Assembly: GCA_002352445.1 (NCBI GenBank)
Contig: DEIL01000263.1
Span: 25,167 to 43,585 of the forward strand
Reading direction: 5' to 3'
Source of the DNA: Desulfobulbaceae bacterium UBA2775
Lineage (GTDB): Bacteria > Desulfobacterota > Desulfobulbia > Desulfobulbales > Desulfocapsaceae
DNA length: 18,419 nt
Made by a program: the position numbers and the translations under genes. Numbering within the stretch: the first letter of the stretch is position 1; each line of letters starts with the position of its first letter. Below are positions 7,254 through 15,310 of this stretch, piece by piece. A model generated the notes under the pieces. It saw nothing but the letters and a program-made list of their open reading frames with translations. It was not told the DNA's origin and ran no database searches.

Positions 7254-10200
7254 ATGATACAAAAATCCATTACAGAGCACCTCAACAGTGCAAAGCGTAT
7301 GGCAGTTTCAGGTCTGCGCGGCTCCAGCAGTGCCTGGCTGTCGGCCAGTATCGCAAAGGAGGGCAATTGCTGCTGTATTGTCCCTGACGAACATCTAGTT
7401 TCAATATTCAAACAGGATCTAAAACTTTTCACAGACAGAGATCTCTTGAGTTATCCGGGTCATGAAATCCCGCCCTATACCCCTCTTTCTCCGGATCAGC
7501 AGATCACTGCTGCAAGACTCGCCACTTTATATCAGTTAAACGAGAGGGACTCCGGCTCTATCATGATTACCTCCATTGAGGCACTGCTGCGAAGAGTCAT
7601 GCCGAAAACCCTGCTGACCCACGTATCAGAATATCTGATGGCCGGGGAAGAGTGCGACCAGGACAACCTGATTTCAAGCCTTATCTACCTCGGTTATGAA
7701 AAAGTAGCCCTGGCACAATCAGTGGGAGATTTTTCTGTTCGCGGCGGAATCATCGATATATTTCCTCCTCCTTTTCTTCTCGACGGAGGGGATGTGCACG
7801 AAGGACCAATCCGTCTCGATTTCTTTGGTGATACCATCGAATCTCTTCGCTCCTTTGACCCCTTCAGCCAGAGGTCAAAGAGAGACATTGTCGATGCCAC
7901 CCTGCTGCCGGTAACTGACGTTCTTATTGACTATGGGTCTGCCGACAGACGCAGAAGAATAATTAGAGAATTTCAGGTATGCGGCAACAGTTCCGGATGG
8001 GATAATGATGAAACCGTTCGGATCATTGAGAGGATTAAAAGTGGTCAGCGCTTTGCCGGCATGGAATTTTTCCTGCCCCTTTTTTATAAGGGAGAAGAAC
8101 AGGTAAGCTCCACTGTTCTTGACTTCCTTTCCCCGGATACCACACTTATCCTTATCGACCCTGAATCGATTTTTCAATCTATGGATATCACCTGTGAAAG
8201 AATAGATTCAAATTATCAGTCAGCACTGGCAACCGGGAGTCCTGCCTTGATACCTTCAGATCTCTTCGCCGAAAAGGAAGAGATCTGCAGCCAGATGGAC
8301 ACATTTCGTCAGCTTTTACTTACTGATTTTCCACCGGGAAAAAGTGAGAGTATCAATGTCTCAACCATTAACCACCAGCTACTCAAACAGGATATCTCAT
8401 TAAAACGTGCAAAACTGGGGCTTCTGGCTCCTCTTACCGATCAAATATTTCAATGGCAGGCTGATGGTGATCAGGTTGTTATCTGCTGTCGTTCTTCACG
8501 CCATACCAAAAATCTGGCAGAGCTGCTCTCCAAACATAACCATGATATAGAGTTGCTTGATTGCCCGATAAATCTGACAACATTACCCGGTTCTGCTGAC
8601 CAGAAACTCTTTCTCTGCAACCATCCGCTGTCTCAAGGCTTTTCCCTTGCCAGGGAAAAACTCCACCTGCTCTCCGAAAGCGAACTTTTTGGTGAAATGC
8701 GGATAGGAACCAAATCAAAGAAACAAAAGCAAAAAGGTGAACCGGTACGGTTTGCCGAACTTCAGAGTGGAGACATTGTAGTCCACCGGGATCACGGGCT
8801 CGGTATTTACCAGGGATTATCCACTGTAGAGTTCCAATCCATTATCAATGATTTTATGCTCATTGAATATCGTGATAACGACAAACTCTACCTGCCGGTG
8901 GATAGACTCAACCTGATCAGCAAATATGAAGGTCTATCCGACAGACAACCTAAAATAGATAAACTTGGAAGTCAAAGCTGGAAAATCACCAAATCGAAAA
9001 TTAAAAAAGAGGTTTGGAAGGTTGCCCAGGAACTGCTCAACATATATGCACAAAGAGAAATTCATGAAGGCAGGCAGTTTTCACCACCGGGTTCACTTTT
9101 CCATGAACTTGAAGAATCTTTCGCCTTTGAAGAAACTCCCGACCAGGAAAAGGCCATTAACGATGTAGTCGATGACCTGACGAACAGCACACCCATGGAT
9201 CGTCTTGTATGCGGTGATGTGGGATACGGCAAAACTGAGGTGGCGATCAGGGCGGCCTTCAAGGTAGTTGAAGATGGATTTCAGGCAGCAATACTTGTTC
9301 CTACCACGGTACTGGCCGAACAACATGTCACAACCTTCAGGGAACGACTTAGAGGCTTCCCTGTCAATATTGAATGTATCAACCGATTTCGTACCGCCGC
9401 TGAGCAGCGAAAAATCCTCAAAGATCTAAATTCTGGTGCCCTTGATATCATCATCGGCACCCATCGGCTGCTCTCAAAAGACGTGGTCTTTCATAATCTC
9501 GGCCTGCTTGTTGTCGATGAAGAACACAGATTCGGTGTCGCCCATAAAGAAAAAGTGAAAAAAATGCGGGCAGAAGTTGATATACTGACCCTGACCGCCA
9601 CACCAATCCCCAGAACTTTACAGATGTCACTCTTAAGCATCCGGGATTTATCCATAATATCGAGCCCTCCAGAGCATCGGCTGCCTGTGAAAACCTTTGT
9701 CGCCCGCTACGATGACCTGGTAATAAAGGAGGCGGTGAGTAAAGAACTTCGCAGGCAGGGCCAGGTATTCTTAGTCCATAACCGTGTAAAATCAATACAC
9801 AAGATGGCAGCAACAATCCAAAAACTTGTGCCGGGAGCACGGATCGCTGTTGCCCACGGGCAGATGGGAGGAAAAGATCTTGAAGAGATAATGGTATCTT
9901 TTGTCAATAAAAAAATTGATGTCCTTGTCAGTACAACGATAATAGAATCGGGGCTTGATATCCCCTCGGCCAATACAATTATAATTAATCGTGCCGATAT
10001 GCTTGGACTGGCCGAGATTTATCAGCTCCGAGGACGGGTCGGCAGATCGAGCACCCAATCCTTTGCCTACCTCCTTGTCCCCTCCATAGACAGCCTCAGC
10101 AGGGATTCCCGGGACCGGCTCAGAGCACTCATGGACTGCAATGAACTTGGAGGAGGATTTAAACTGGCCATGAGTGACCTCCAGATAAGGGGGGGAGGCA

Positions 10201-10811
10201 ATCTGCTCGGCGTCTCTCAAAGCGGTAATATTGCCGCCATCGGCTATGATCTCTACCTCGACCTCCTGCAAAGAACAGTAGCTGATCTTAAAGCTAAAAC
10301 AGCTGCAGGAGACCAGGAAGAAATCGTGACCACTATAGATCCCGAAATCAACCTGCAACTTTCAGCCTACATTCCGGAAACATTTATTCCCGACATAAGT
10401 CAGCGATACATTACCTACAGAAGAATTGCCGCTCTCACCAGTTCATCCCCTGAAATTTTTGAGGATCTTAAAGATGAGTTGCTGGACAGATATGGCAATC
10501 TTCCAGTAGAAACCGTCAATCTTTTTCAAATTGTTGCAATAAAGAAAGAACTTGCACAACTACGGATTCATAAACTTGAAAAAGGAAGGGACACTCTGGT
10601 GTTCCACTTTGCTGATGATACCCCCCTCAGTCCCGAGATGCTTATGGCCTACCTGCAGCGTCACTCCAGTAAGAGAAAGGGAATTGCGCCCAGAATCACC
10701 CCCGGGGGGAGGCTGATCATAAACGGTGAAATGACATCAACCGGGCAGATCTTTGATACTATCAGTACAACTCTCAACAACCTCAATACACTGGCCCATG
10801 CAGGCAACTAA
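7254..10811 (+). CDS. mfd: Transcription-repair coupling factor Mfd
   Basis: Mfd is a DNA translocase that pushes stalled RNA polymerase off lesions and recruits UvrA for nucleotide excision repair. The 1185 residues (E. coli 1148) show the expected order: a UvrB-like N-terminal module, the RNA polymerase-interacting CarD-like domain (SGDIVVHRDHGLGIY, from about 505) and the superfamily 2 motor. The motor has Walker A GDVGYGKT (654-661), DEEH (755-758), TATPIPRTLQMS and QLRGRVGRS, followed by the TRCF C-terminal domain. ATG 7254 lies three bases after a terminator T-run and has no Shine-Dalgarno sequence. M16 (7299) is an in-frame alternative, but the family segment GLRGSSSAW follows it at once, so both remain possible. 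yrfG starts inside its last codons, so the two genes are co-transcribed. Confidence 0.97.
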   Translation: MIQKSITEHLNSAKRMAVSGLRGSSSAWLSASIAKEGNCCCIVPDEHLVSIFKQDLKLFTDRDLLSYPGHEIPPYTPLSPDQQITAARLATLYQLNERDSGSIMITSIEALLRRVMPKTLLTHVSEYLMAGEECDQDNLISSLIYLGYEKVALAQSVGDFSVRGGIIDIFPPPFLLDGGDVHEGPIRLDFFGDTIESLRSFDPFSQRSKRDIVDATLLPVTDVLIDYGSADRRRRIIREFQVCGNSSGWDNDETVRIIERIKSGQRFAGMEFFLPLFYKGEEQVSSTVLDFLSPDTTLILIDPESIFQSMDITCERIDSNYQSALATGSPALIPSDLFAEKEEICSQMDTFRQLLLTDFPPGKSESINVSTINHQLLKQDISLKRAKLGLLAPLTDQIFQWQADGDQVVICCRSSRHTKNLAELLSKHNHDIELLDCPINLTTLPGSADQKLFLCNHPLSQGFSLAREKLHLLSESELFGEMRIGTKSKKQKQKGEPVRFAELQSGDIVVHRDHGLGIYQGLSTVEFQSIINDFMLIEYRDNDKLYLPVDRLNLISKYEGLSDRQPKIDKLGSQSWKITKSKIKKEVWKVAQELLNIYAQREIHEGRQFSPPGSLFHELEESFAFEETPDQEKAINDVVDDLTNSTPMDRLVCGDVGYGKTEVAIRAAFKVVEDGFQAAILVPTTVLAEQHVTTFRERLRGFPVNIECINRFRTAAEQRKILKDLNSGALDIIIGTHRLLSKDVVFHNLGLLVVDEEHRFGVAHKEKVKKMRAEVDILTLTATPIPRTLQMSLLSIRDLSIISSPPEHRLPVKTFVARYDDLVIKEAVSKELRRQGQVFLVHNRVKSIHKMAATIQKLVPGARIAVAHGQMGGKDLEEIMVSFVNKKIDVLVSTTIIESGLDIPSANTIIINRADMLGLAEIYQLRGRVGRSSTQSFAYLLVPSIDSLSRDSRDRLRALMDCNELGGGFKLAMSDLQIRGGGNLLGVSQSGNIAAIGYDLYLDLLQRTVADLKAKTAAGDQEEIVTTIDPEINLQLSAYIPETFIPDISQRYITYRRIAALTSSSPEIFEDLKDELLDRYGNLPVETVNLFQIVAIKKELAQLRIHKLEKGRDTLVFHFADDTPLSPEMLMAYLQRHSSKRKGIAPRITPGGRLIINGEMTSTGQIFDTISTTLNNLNTLAHAGN

Positions 10812-11481
10812 ACCCGTCCGGCAGAATCCCTCCTCTTTTTCCTGGCACGAAATAGACACAGTTCTCCTGGATCTGGACGGCACACTGCTCGATAAATACT
10901 ATGACGATTTTTTCTGGGAAACATTCGTGCCGAAGGTCTTTGCAAAAAAAAACCGTATAAAGATGAGTGCAGCAAAAGCAGCATTACTTCACACATATAA
11001 AAAGGTGGAGGACACTCTGGAGTGGACCGATCTTGATTACTGGTCAAACGAACTCGACTTGAATATTCCACTGCTGAAAAGGGAAATTGGTCACTTGATT
11101 GCTGTTCGTCCCCAGGTCACTGAATTCCTCGAGTATTTAAAAGAAAAAGAGAAGAAGATCTATCTGGTGACCAACGCTCACCCGAAAACCCTTGAGGTTA
11201 AATTTGAAAGGGTTGATATTGCAAAACACTTCACAGCAATATTCAGCTCCAAAGAAGTGGGTGCTGCCAAAGAACAACCTGAGTTCTGGAGCAGGCTGAA
11301 AGAGACGCTGCCCTTTATCAGAGACAAAACTCTTTTCGTCGATGACACCGAAAAAGTTCTTCAATCCGCCAGCAGTCACGGGCTTTGTCATCTAATTCAT
11401 ATCGCAAAACCGAGTTCAAAACTTCCGCCATCCTTCTCCCTCAACTTTCCTTCAATACTCAGTTTTGAGGAGTTGATGTGA
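10798..11481 (+). CDS. yrfG: GMP/IMP 5'-nucleotidase, HAD family (YrfG type)
   Basis: This is a haloacid dehalogenase-superfamily phosphatase whose E. coli homologue YrfG dephosphorylates GMP and IMP. HAD motif I is LLDLDGTLLD, with the nucleophile Asp and acid-base Asp near residues 25-27. Motif II is the Thr of LVTNAHP, the lysine motif lies in GAAKEQPEFW, and motif IV is the acidic pair of FVDDTEKVL. The segments FFWETFVPKVFAKKN and DYWSNELDLN follow the YrfG pattern closely through the whole 227 residues. ATG 10798 overlaps the mfd end by 14 bases, giving translational coupling. A TTG 45 bases upstream would add 15 residues with no family resemblance. Its link to mfd is probably simple operon sharing. 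Confidence 0.88.
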   Translation: MQATKPVRQNPSSFSWHEIDTVLLDLDGTLLDKYYDDFFWETFVPKVFAKKNRIKMSAAKAALLHTYKKVEDTLEWTDLDYWSNELDLNIPLLKREIGHLIAVRPQVTEFLEYLKEKEKKIYLVTNAHPKTLEVKFERVDIAKHFTAIFSSKEVGAAKEQPEFWSRLKETLPFIRDKTLFVDDTEKVLQSASSHGLCHLIHIAKPSSKLPPSFSLNFPSILSFEELM

Positions 11482-11610
11482 ACTGCCGGGAAGTTGCCTG
11501 AGTGAACTTGAAAAACTTCCACAACCATTGTATTCTTATCTCTCCTCCAGATCTCCTTATTTACAGGACTTTCATATAAATAGATCATAATCCTCTCAAC
11601 TGACCTTGCT

Positions 11611-12756
11611 ATGCATAAACAAAATTTAAGCCGACAATCGATAATATATCTTCTTATCGCCTTTTCATTTCTTCTTTTCTGTTGGCCGGCCACTTTCAGT
11701 AGAGCTGAAACAAAGATCATCATAGCTGATAATGGTGCAGGAAAAAAACTGATCGAAGATACATTACCGGCTGTCGCTTTGGCAGCTGCTGGAGACATTG
11801 ATTATATTGAACTCAATGTAATGATGACTTCCGACAACCAGCCTGTTATCTTTGGCAACCTCACCCTTGACCGTATCTCAGATGTTGCAGAACTGTTTCC
11901 TGACCGCAGTCGTGAAGACGGCAGTTACTATGTTATCGATTTCTCCCTGCAGGAGATACGACAGATACGGTTGAAAAATGTTCCTGCAGAAAATGACATC
12001 GCACTCTCTCTTGCAATCCCCACATTAAGGGAAACACTCAGTTTGATTCGCAGACTTGAATCGGTCCTGAATAAAGAGATAGGTATTATCCTGGAGATTA
12101 AATATCCCTGGTTCTACTCTGATGCCGATAAGGATATCAGTTCAGCAAGCCTTGATTCCCTGGCAGAATATGGCTATGTGGACAGCGGCAGCAAACTCTA
12201 TATCCAGTGTTTTGATCCCGAAGAACTGCAACGGGTACACCGGCAACTTTTGCCGGAAAGGCAGATGGATCTACCGCTGATTCAGCTCCTCGACAACAAT
12301 GACGGTAGAGAGACAAAACAAAAAATACTCGGGAACTTTTCTCCATACAGCTATGACTGGCTCTATACCAATAGCGGCTTGAAAATGGTCTCAAGCTATG
12401 CTGCTGCCATAGGATTGCCCAGTAATAAGATCACCGACGATGATGGTAATCTCCTGTTGACCGATTATATTGCTGCCGGCCATAAATATGGGTTGGCGGT
12501 TTTTGTCACTTCCCTCGATAATCAGTCAGAAAATCTTCCGCACTTTGCCGATACATTTTTCTCACTGCTCACTTTTTATCTTCAAAATGTAGCTATGGAC
12601 GGGTTTTATACAGATTCTTTTTCCGAGGCTAAGATAATCATCGATCGTTTTGACGCAGATAAGGCGAAAAAACCTGAACTTCCCGATTTTTTCTCATCCC
12701 TTAACCTTCCCTCCAATTCGGATTCTTTTAATAGGGAAGAAAAAACAACTCCATAG
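11611..12756 (+). CDS. Secreted GlpQ-fold protein with a degraded active site (probable pseudoenzyme)
   Basis: The 381-residue product has a signal peptide (IIYLLIAFSFLLFCWPATFSRA, cut near residue 32) and follows E. coli GlpQ, the periplasmic glycerophosphodiester phosphodiesterase, along its length. Shared marks are LDRISDVAELFPDRSREDG, YYVIDFSLQEI, EIKYPWF and YIQCFDPEEL. The catalytic positions are altered. The family His-Arg pair (IAHRG) is Asp40-Asn41 (IADNG), the ExD metal site is E67-x-N69, and the second catalytic His-Asp (HDxxLDR) is Gly82-Asn83. Only E67 and the Glu of EIK remain. The frame is intact and codon use looks normal, so it seems maintained as a binding or structural protein. 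The C-terminal 40 residues are charged and low in complexity. No strong ribosome site is visible before ATG 11611. The 129-base gap after yrfG holds a weak GGAAGTT/AACTTCC inverted repeat without a T-run. Confidence 0.82.
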   Translation: MHKQNLSRQSIIYLLIAFSFLLFCWPATFSRAETKIIIADNGAGKKLIEDTLPAVALAAAGDIDYIELNVMMTSDNQPVIFGNLTLDRISDVAELFPDRSREDGSYYVIDFSLQEIRQIRLKNVPAENDIALSLAIPTLRETLSLIRRLESVLNKEIGIILEIKYPWFYSDADKDISSASLDSLAEYGYVDSGSKLYIQCFDPEELQRVHRQLLPERQMDLPLIQLLDNNDGRETKQKILGNFSPYSYDWLYTNSGLKMVSSYAAAIGLPSNKITDDDGNLLLTDYIAAGHKYGLAVFVTSLDNQSENLPHFADTFFSLLTFYLQNVAMDGFYTDSFSEAKIIIDRFDADKAKKPELPDFFSSLNLPSNSDSFNREEKTTP

Positions 12757-12760
12757 ACTA

Positions 12761-12871
12761 GAAAAAATTTTCTTTGCAAACTTGCCATACGGACGCACTG
12801 TGACTACCAATAAAGACTACGCTTATCTCTTGTTTTTTATAACAGAAGTTCAGGAGGAAGGCACTGATTAG
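12761..12871 (+). pseudogene. Possible gene remnant or very small gene between the GlpQ-like gene and the lipoprotein
   Basis: A frame beginning inside the preceding gene continues through this gap to TAG at 12871 and encodes a protein-like end (FFANLPYGRTVTTNKDYAY, then LLFFITEVQEEGTD). Its last 13 codons duplicate the reading at the first bases of the window. The only start codons inside the gap are TTG 12782 and GTG 12800, neither with a clear ribosome site. It may be the surviving 3' end of a duplicated gene, or a short peptide gene. The product is not recognised. Confidence 0.3.
12829..12867 (+). repeat. 39-bp near-copy of window bases 1-39
   Basis: This stretch matches bases 1-39 at 34 of 39 positions with no gaps (CTTGTTTTTTAT, then CAGAAGTTC, GGAG and AAGGCACT are shared). 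Both copies lie just upstream of a gene start: 14 bases before hemG and 50 bases before the lipoprotein gene. The pair may be coding 3' ends of paralogues or a short dispersed element. Confidence 0.6.
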
Positions 12872-12917
12872 ACGAGATAATTCACTGATATACACTCAAC
12901 TCATTGGAGATTCAGGT

Positions 12918-13364
12918 ATGAGAAATTTTATAATCCCCTCCCTTCTTATAATTGCAATTTCACTCAGTAGCTGCGGTCAAATAAACAAGGGCCAGACCGG
13001 GGCTGGAGTCGGCGCAGCAAGTGGCGCACTGATCGGCCAGGCTATTGGACATAACAGTGAAGCAACACTTATCGGCGCGGCACTAGGAGGCCTGCTGGGC
13101 TATATTGTTGGAAATGAGATGGATAAATATGACAAAGAGCAGTTAAACCACGTTTATGAACGCGGAGTATCAGGTCAATCCAGCAGCTGGCGTAATCCGG
13201 ACAGCAACAATACCTACCAGGTAACCCCGCAACCCGCCTACAAAAACACACAGCAGAGAGATTGTAGACAGGCGGAAATTCTTGCCACCATTGACGGAAA
13301 AACCGAAAAAACTTATACCACAGCCTGCCGTACCTATGAAGGACAATGGGAACTGCAAAACTAA
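12918..13364 (+). CDS. Glycine-zipper outer-membrane lipoprotein (17-kDa surface antigen type)
   Basis: The 148-residue product has a lipoprotein signal peptide ending in the lipobox LSSC, with Cys19 as the lipid-modified residue. It then has a glycine-zipper segment (about 28-66, GAGVGAASGALIGQAIG and LIGAALGGLLGYIVGNEMD) that probably packs in the outer membrane. The last 35 residues (from DCRQAEILATIDG to CRTYEGQWELQ) follow the C-terminal domain of rickettsial 17-kDa antigen-like proteins and contain a cysteine pair (C116, C137) that may be oxidised in the periplasm. GGAG (12906-12909) stands eight bases before ATG 12918 and fixes the start. Proteins of this kind are thought to stabilise the envelope, but a precise role is not known. 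The gene converges on the bactofilin-ATPase gene; the 96-base gap has no clear terminator. Confidence 0.85.
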   Translation: MRNFIIPSLLIIAISLSSCGQINKGQTGAGVGAASGALIGQAIGHNSEATLIGAALGGLLGYIVGNEMDKYDKEQLNHVYERGVSGQSSSWRNPDSNNTYQVTPQPAYKNTQQRDCRQAEILATIDGKTEKTYTTACRTYEGQWELQN

Positions 13365-13460
13365 CCCCGGCTTCCCCATGCATCGTTTTTCCAGGCTCCG
13401 CTTGCCCAAAATTCAAAGCAAACCTGGCATAAAGTTGCAAGACCTCGCCATCTCCAGTTC

Positions 13461-14624
13461 TTATAAAAACCGAGGCAAAACTGTGGTCGCCCCAACCTTG
13501 GCTGCCAGCAGCAGAGCCTTTCCCACAAGTTGGTTGATCTCAGCCATATTCCCTCTGCTTCGGGTATGAAGTTTTTTTATAGTTTCATAAGGAAAAAGAG
13601 ACATGCAGACAGCACCATCAATTTTTGACGCAATATGAAGACAAAACCGAAGATAATCGGCAGTGTCTTCAATGGTCAGTGCTTCAAGTGCTAAAAAACA
13701 ATTGGTCTCATCTTCAAAATAATCTCTGGTAGTATCTGCCAGCTTGCCTTCAATCTCCTCTGTTCCCACAAGTATGATTTGCAGCGACGCCTCATCTTCT
13801 CCATGAACACTGGTCAAACAACGAATAACTCCCTCTATTGTCGCAGGATACATTGTATGTGCATCATCTATGGCCAGTACTATCTTTTTATACTCCCCTC
13901 CCGGATTACCTGCTGCAGTTTTGATCCGGTGAGCCAGTTCATTTTGCGACTCTCCCTCCTCCGGTAGAGTCCCCATACCGGCCGCAACAATTGCCAGAAG
14001 ATCTTTTACTGAACCGACAGGCTCACTGATAACAAACAGTTTTGTACTGACTGGTAATTTCTCGGCCAATTTCAAAAGAAAGGTTGTTTTTCCACAACCT
14101 CGATTGCCTGTTACCTTAATAAGTCGTTTCCCCTTCTGCAGCAGATTCAGTGCCTGATCAAGCAGTTCTTTTCGCTGAGACCAGGGTACATCCATGGCAC
14201 AACATTTCCCTCTTTCAACAAAGACTAAACGTATCTTCTCCAGGTCAAATTGAGATAAATCTGCCTTATTTTTATCCTCCACACTGTTCTTTTCCGCTAA
14301 AATATCAACAACACCGCTCTGTAAAACACACTCAACCGTTGTCCCTGGATCAACTTCAAGCTCTCTGGTCTCCACAGTACCAGAGTGATAGCCACTCCTT
14401 CTCATGACAAATAGGTCTGAGATGACGTTACCTTTAATATGCCCGAAACATTCGACTTTATCTGCTGTAATTTCCCCCTTAACCCATCCACTCTCTTTTA
14501 CAATCAAAGTGCTGCCACAAAGGATTCCGTCAATTTTTCCTTTAATGATCACTCTTCCGGAACATTTGACCTCACCAGTAATGGTCATCGAATGATCAAA
14601 TATACTTTTATTTTCTTCGGTCAT
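13461..14624 (-). CDS. Fusion of a bactofilin domain with an ExeA/GspA-type AAA ATPase
   Basis: Residues about 13-105 form a bactofilin (polymer-forming cytoskeletal) beta-helix, with short hydrophobic-Gly repeats such as IIKGKIDGIL, VKGEITADKVECFGHIKGNV and ELEVDPGTTVECV. A linker (about 106-150) leads to an AAA ATPase of the ExeA/GspA/MshM type: Walker A GNRGCGKT (173-180), Walker B IVLAIDDAH, sensor-1 strand LQIILVGTEEI, then LEALTIEDTADYL and HTRSRGNMAEINQL. The usual N-terminal segment of ExeA-type proteins is replaced by the bactofilin part, and no transmembrane helix or peptidoglycan-binding tail is seen. The frame is continuous over 387 residues. ATG 14624 overlaps the stop of the upstream CDP-alcohol phosphatidyltransferase gene as ATGA, so translation is probably coupled. 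The ATPase may act on a cytoskeletal scaffold or be positioned by one; this is inference. No secretion or pilus genes are in view. Confidence 0.85.
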   Translation of the reverse strand: MTEENKSIFDHSMTITGEVKCSGRVIIKGKIDGILCGSTLIVKESGWVKGEITADKVECFGHIKGNVISDLFVMRRSGYHSGTVETRELEVDPGTTVECVLQSGVVDILAEKNSVEDKNKADLSQFDLEKIRLVFVERGKCCAMDVPWSQRKELLDQALNLLQKGKRLIKVTGNRGCGKTTFLLKLAEKLPVSTKLFVISEPVGSVKDLLAIVAAGMGTLPEEGESQNELAHRIKTAAGNPGGEYKKIVLAIDDAHTMYPATIEGVIRCLTSVHGEDEASLQIILVGTEEIEGKLADTTRDYFEDETNCFLALEALTIEDTADYLRFCLHIASKIDGAVCMSLFPYETIKKLHTRSRGNMAEINQLVGKALLLAAKVGATTVLPRFL

Positions 14625-15244
14625 GATCCATCACTTTTTTGTCTCAAAATAAAATATCCTCCAACCACTCTGGTCAGGACAGTCAACCAACAGACTGAGG
14701 CAAAGCAGTAGGCAATCCATGAAAAAGCGAGAGGAAACAAACAGAAAAAGATGAGAACAAGAAACGTTTCTGTTCCTTCAGCAAGCCCTCCCAGATAGAA
14801 AAAACCCTTGCTCGGGTAGACGATTCTTTCAATACCTCGCCGTTCAGCCATAATTGCAAAGCTGAGAAAACTGGCCCCTGTGCCCACAAACGAGAAAAGC
14901 AGAGCTGCAGCAGCAAGACTGTTATGTTCCGGATCTGCCAGGGCAAAGCCAAAGATAACAGAGGAATAAAAAATAAAGTCCAGAACAATATCAAGGAAAC
15001 CACCAGCATCGGTGGACCCAACCAGTCGTGCAAGCTCCCCGTCAAGACCGTCAGCCAATCTGTTCAGCAGTATACATACAGAAGCAAACCAATACCAGTG
15101 CATGATAAGAGCGGGCAGACAGAGGATGCCGATGAAAAAACCGGAGAAAGTTACCTGGTCCGCTTTAATCCCATTTCGGTGTAAAAAACACGCCCCCATA
15201 TGAAGCGGCTTTTTCACCAGTGGCAGAGTCCAGCGATCTAACAC
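14621..15244 (-). CDS. ynjF: CDP-alcohol phosphatidyltransferase, YnjF-like
   Basis: This is an integral membrane enzyme of the CDP-alcohol phosphotransferase family, which transfers a phospho-group from a CDP-linked donor to an alcohol. The catalytic signature DGLDG..AR...G...D...D spans D65-D89, with all four Asp residues present. About six hydrophobic helices fill the 207 residues. The opening MLDRWTLPL and the segments NRLADGLDGELARL, TDAGGFLDIVLDFIFY and YLGGLAEGTETFLV match E. coli YnjF, whose substrate is not established; it should not be called PgsA or PssA without data. The start is GTG 15244 with AGGAA about five bases upstream. The gene sits 66 bases behind the potassium channel gene and overlaps the bactofilin-ATPase gene by four bases. 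Confidence 0.87.
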   Translation of the reverse strand: MLDRWTLPLVKKPLHMGACFLHRNGIKADQVTFSGFFIGILCLPALIMHWYWFASVCILLNRLADGLDGELARLVGSTDAGGFLDIVLDFIFYSSVIFGFALADPEHNSLAAAALLFSFVGTGASFLSFAIMAERRGIERIVYPSKGFFYLGGLAEGTETFLVLIFFCLFPLAFSWIAYCFASVCWLTVLTRVVGGYFILRQKSDGS

Positions 15245-15310
15245 TATTTCCTTTTTTCTCGCTTGCTATACCTATTCGACCAGGAGGTTGTCCGAGAATA
15301 GGCATTTTAT

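Noticed and set aside
9451..10358. Several overlapping minus-strand frames of 88-188 codons inside mfd
   Set aside because: They are antisense to conserved helicase motifs of Mfd, and their translations look like low-quality antisense peptides.
10753..10797. Upstream TTG start for yrfG
   Set aside because: It would add 15 residues lying inside the mfd reading region and without similarity to YrfG; ATG 10798 gives the normal length.
11489..11520. GGAAGTT/AACTTCC inverted repeat after yrfG as a terminator
   Set aside because: The stem is only seven bases with an 18-base loop and no T-run follows.
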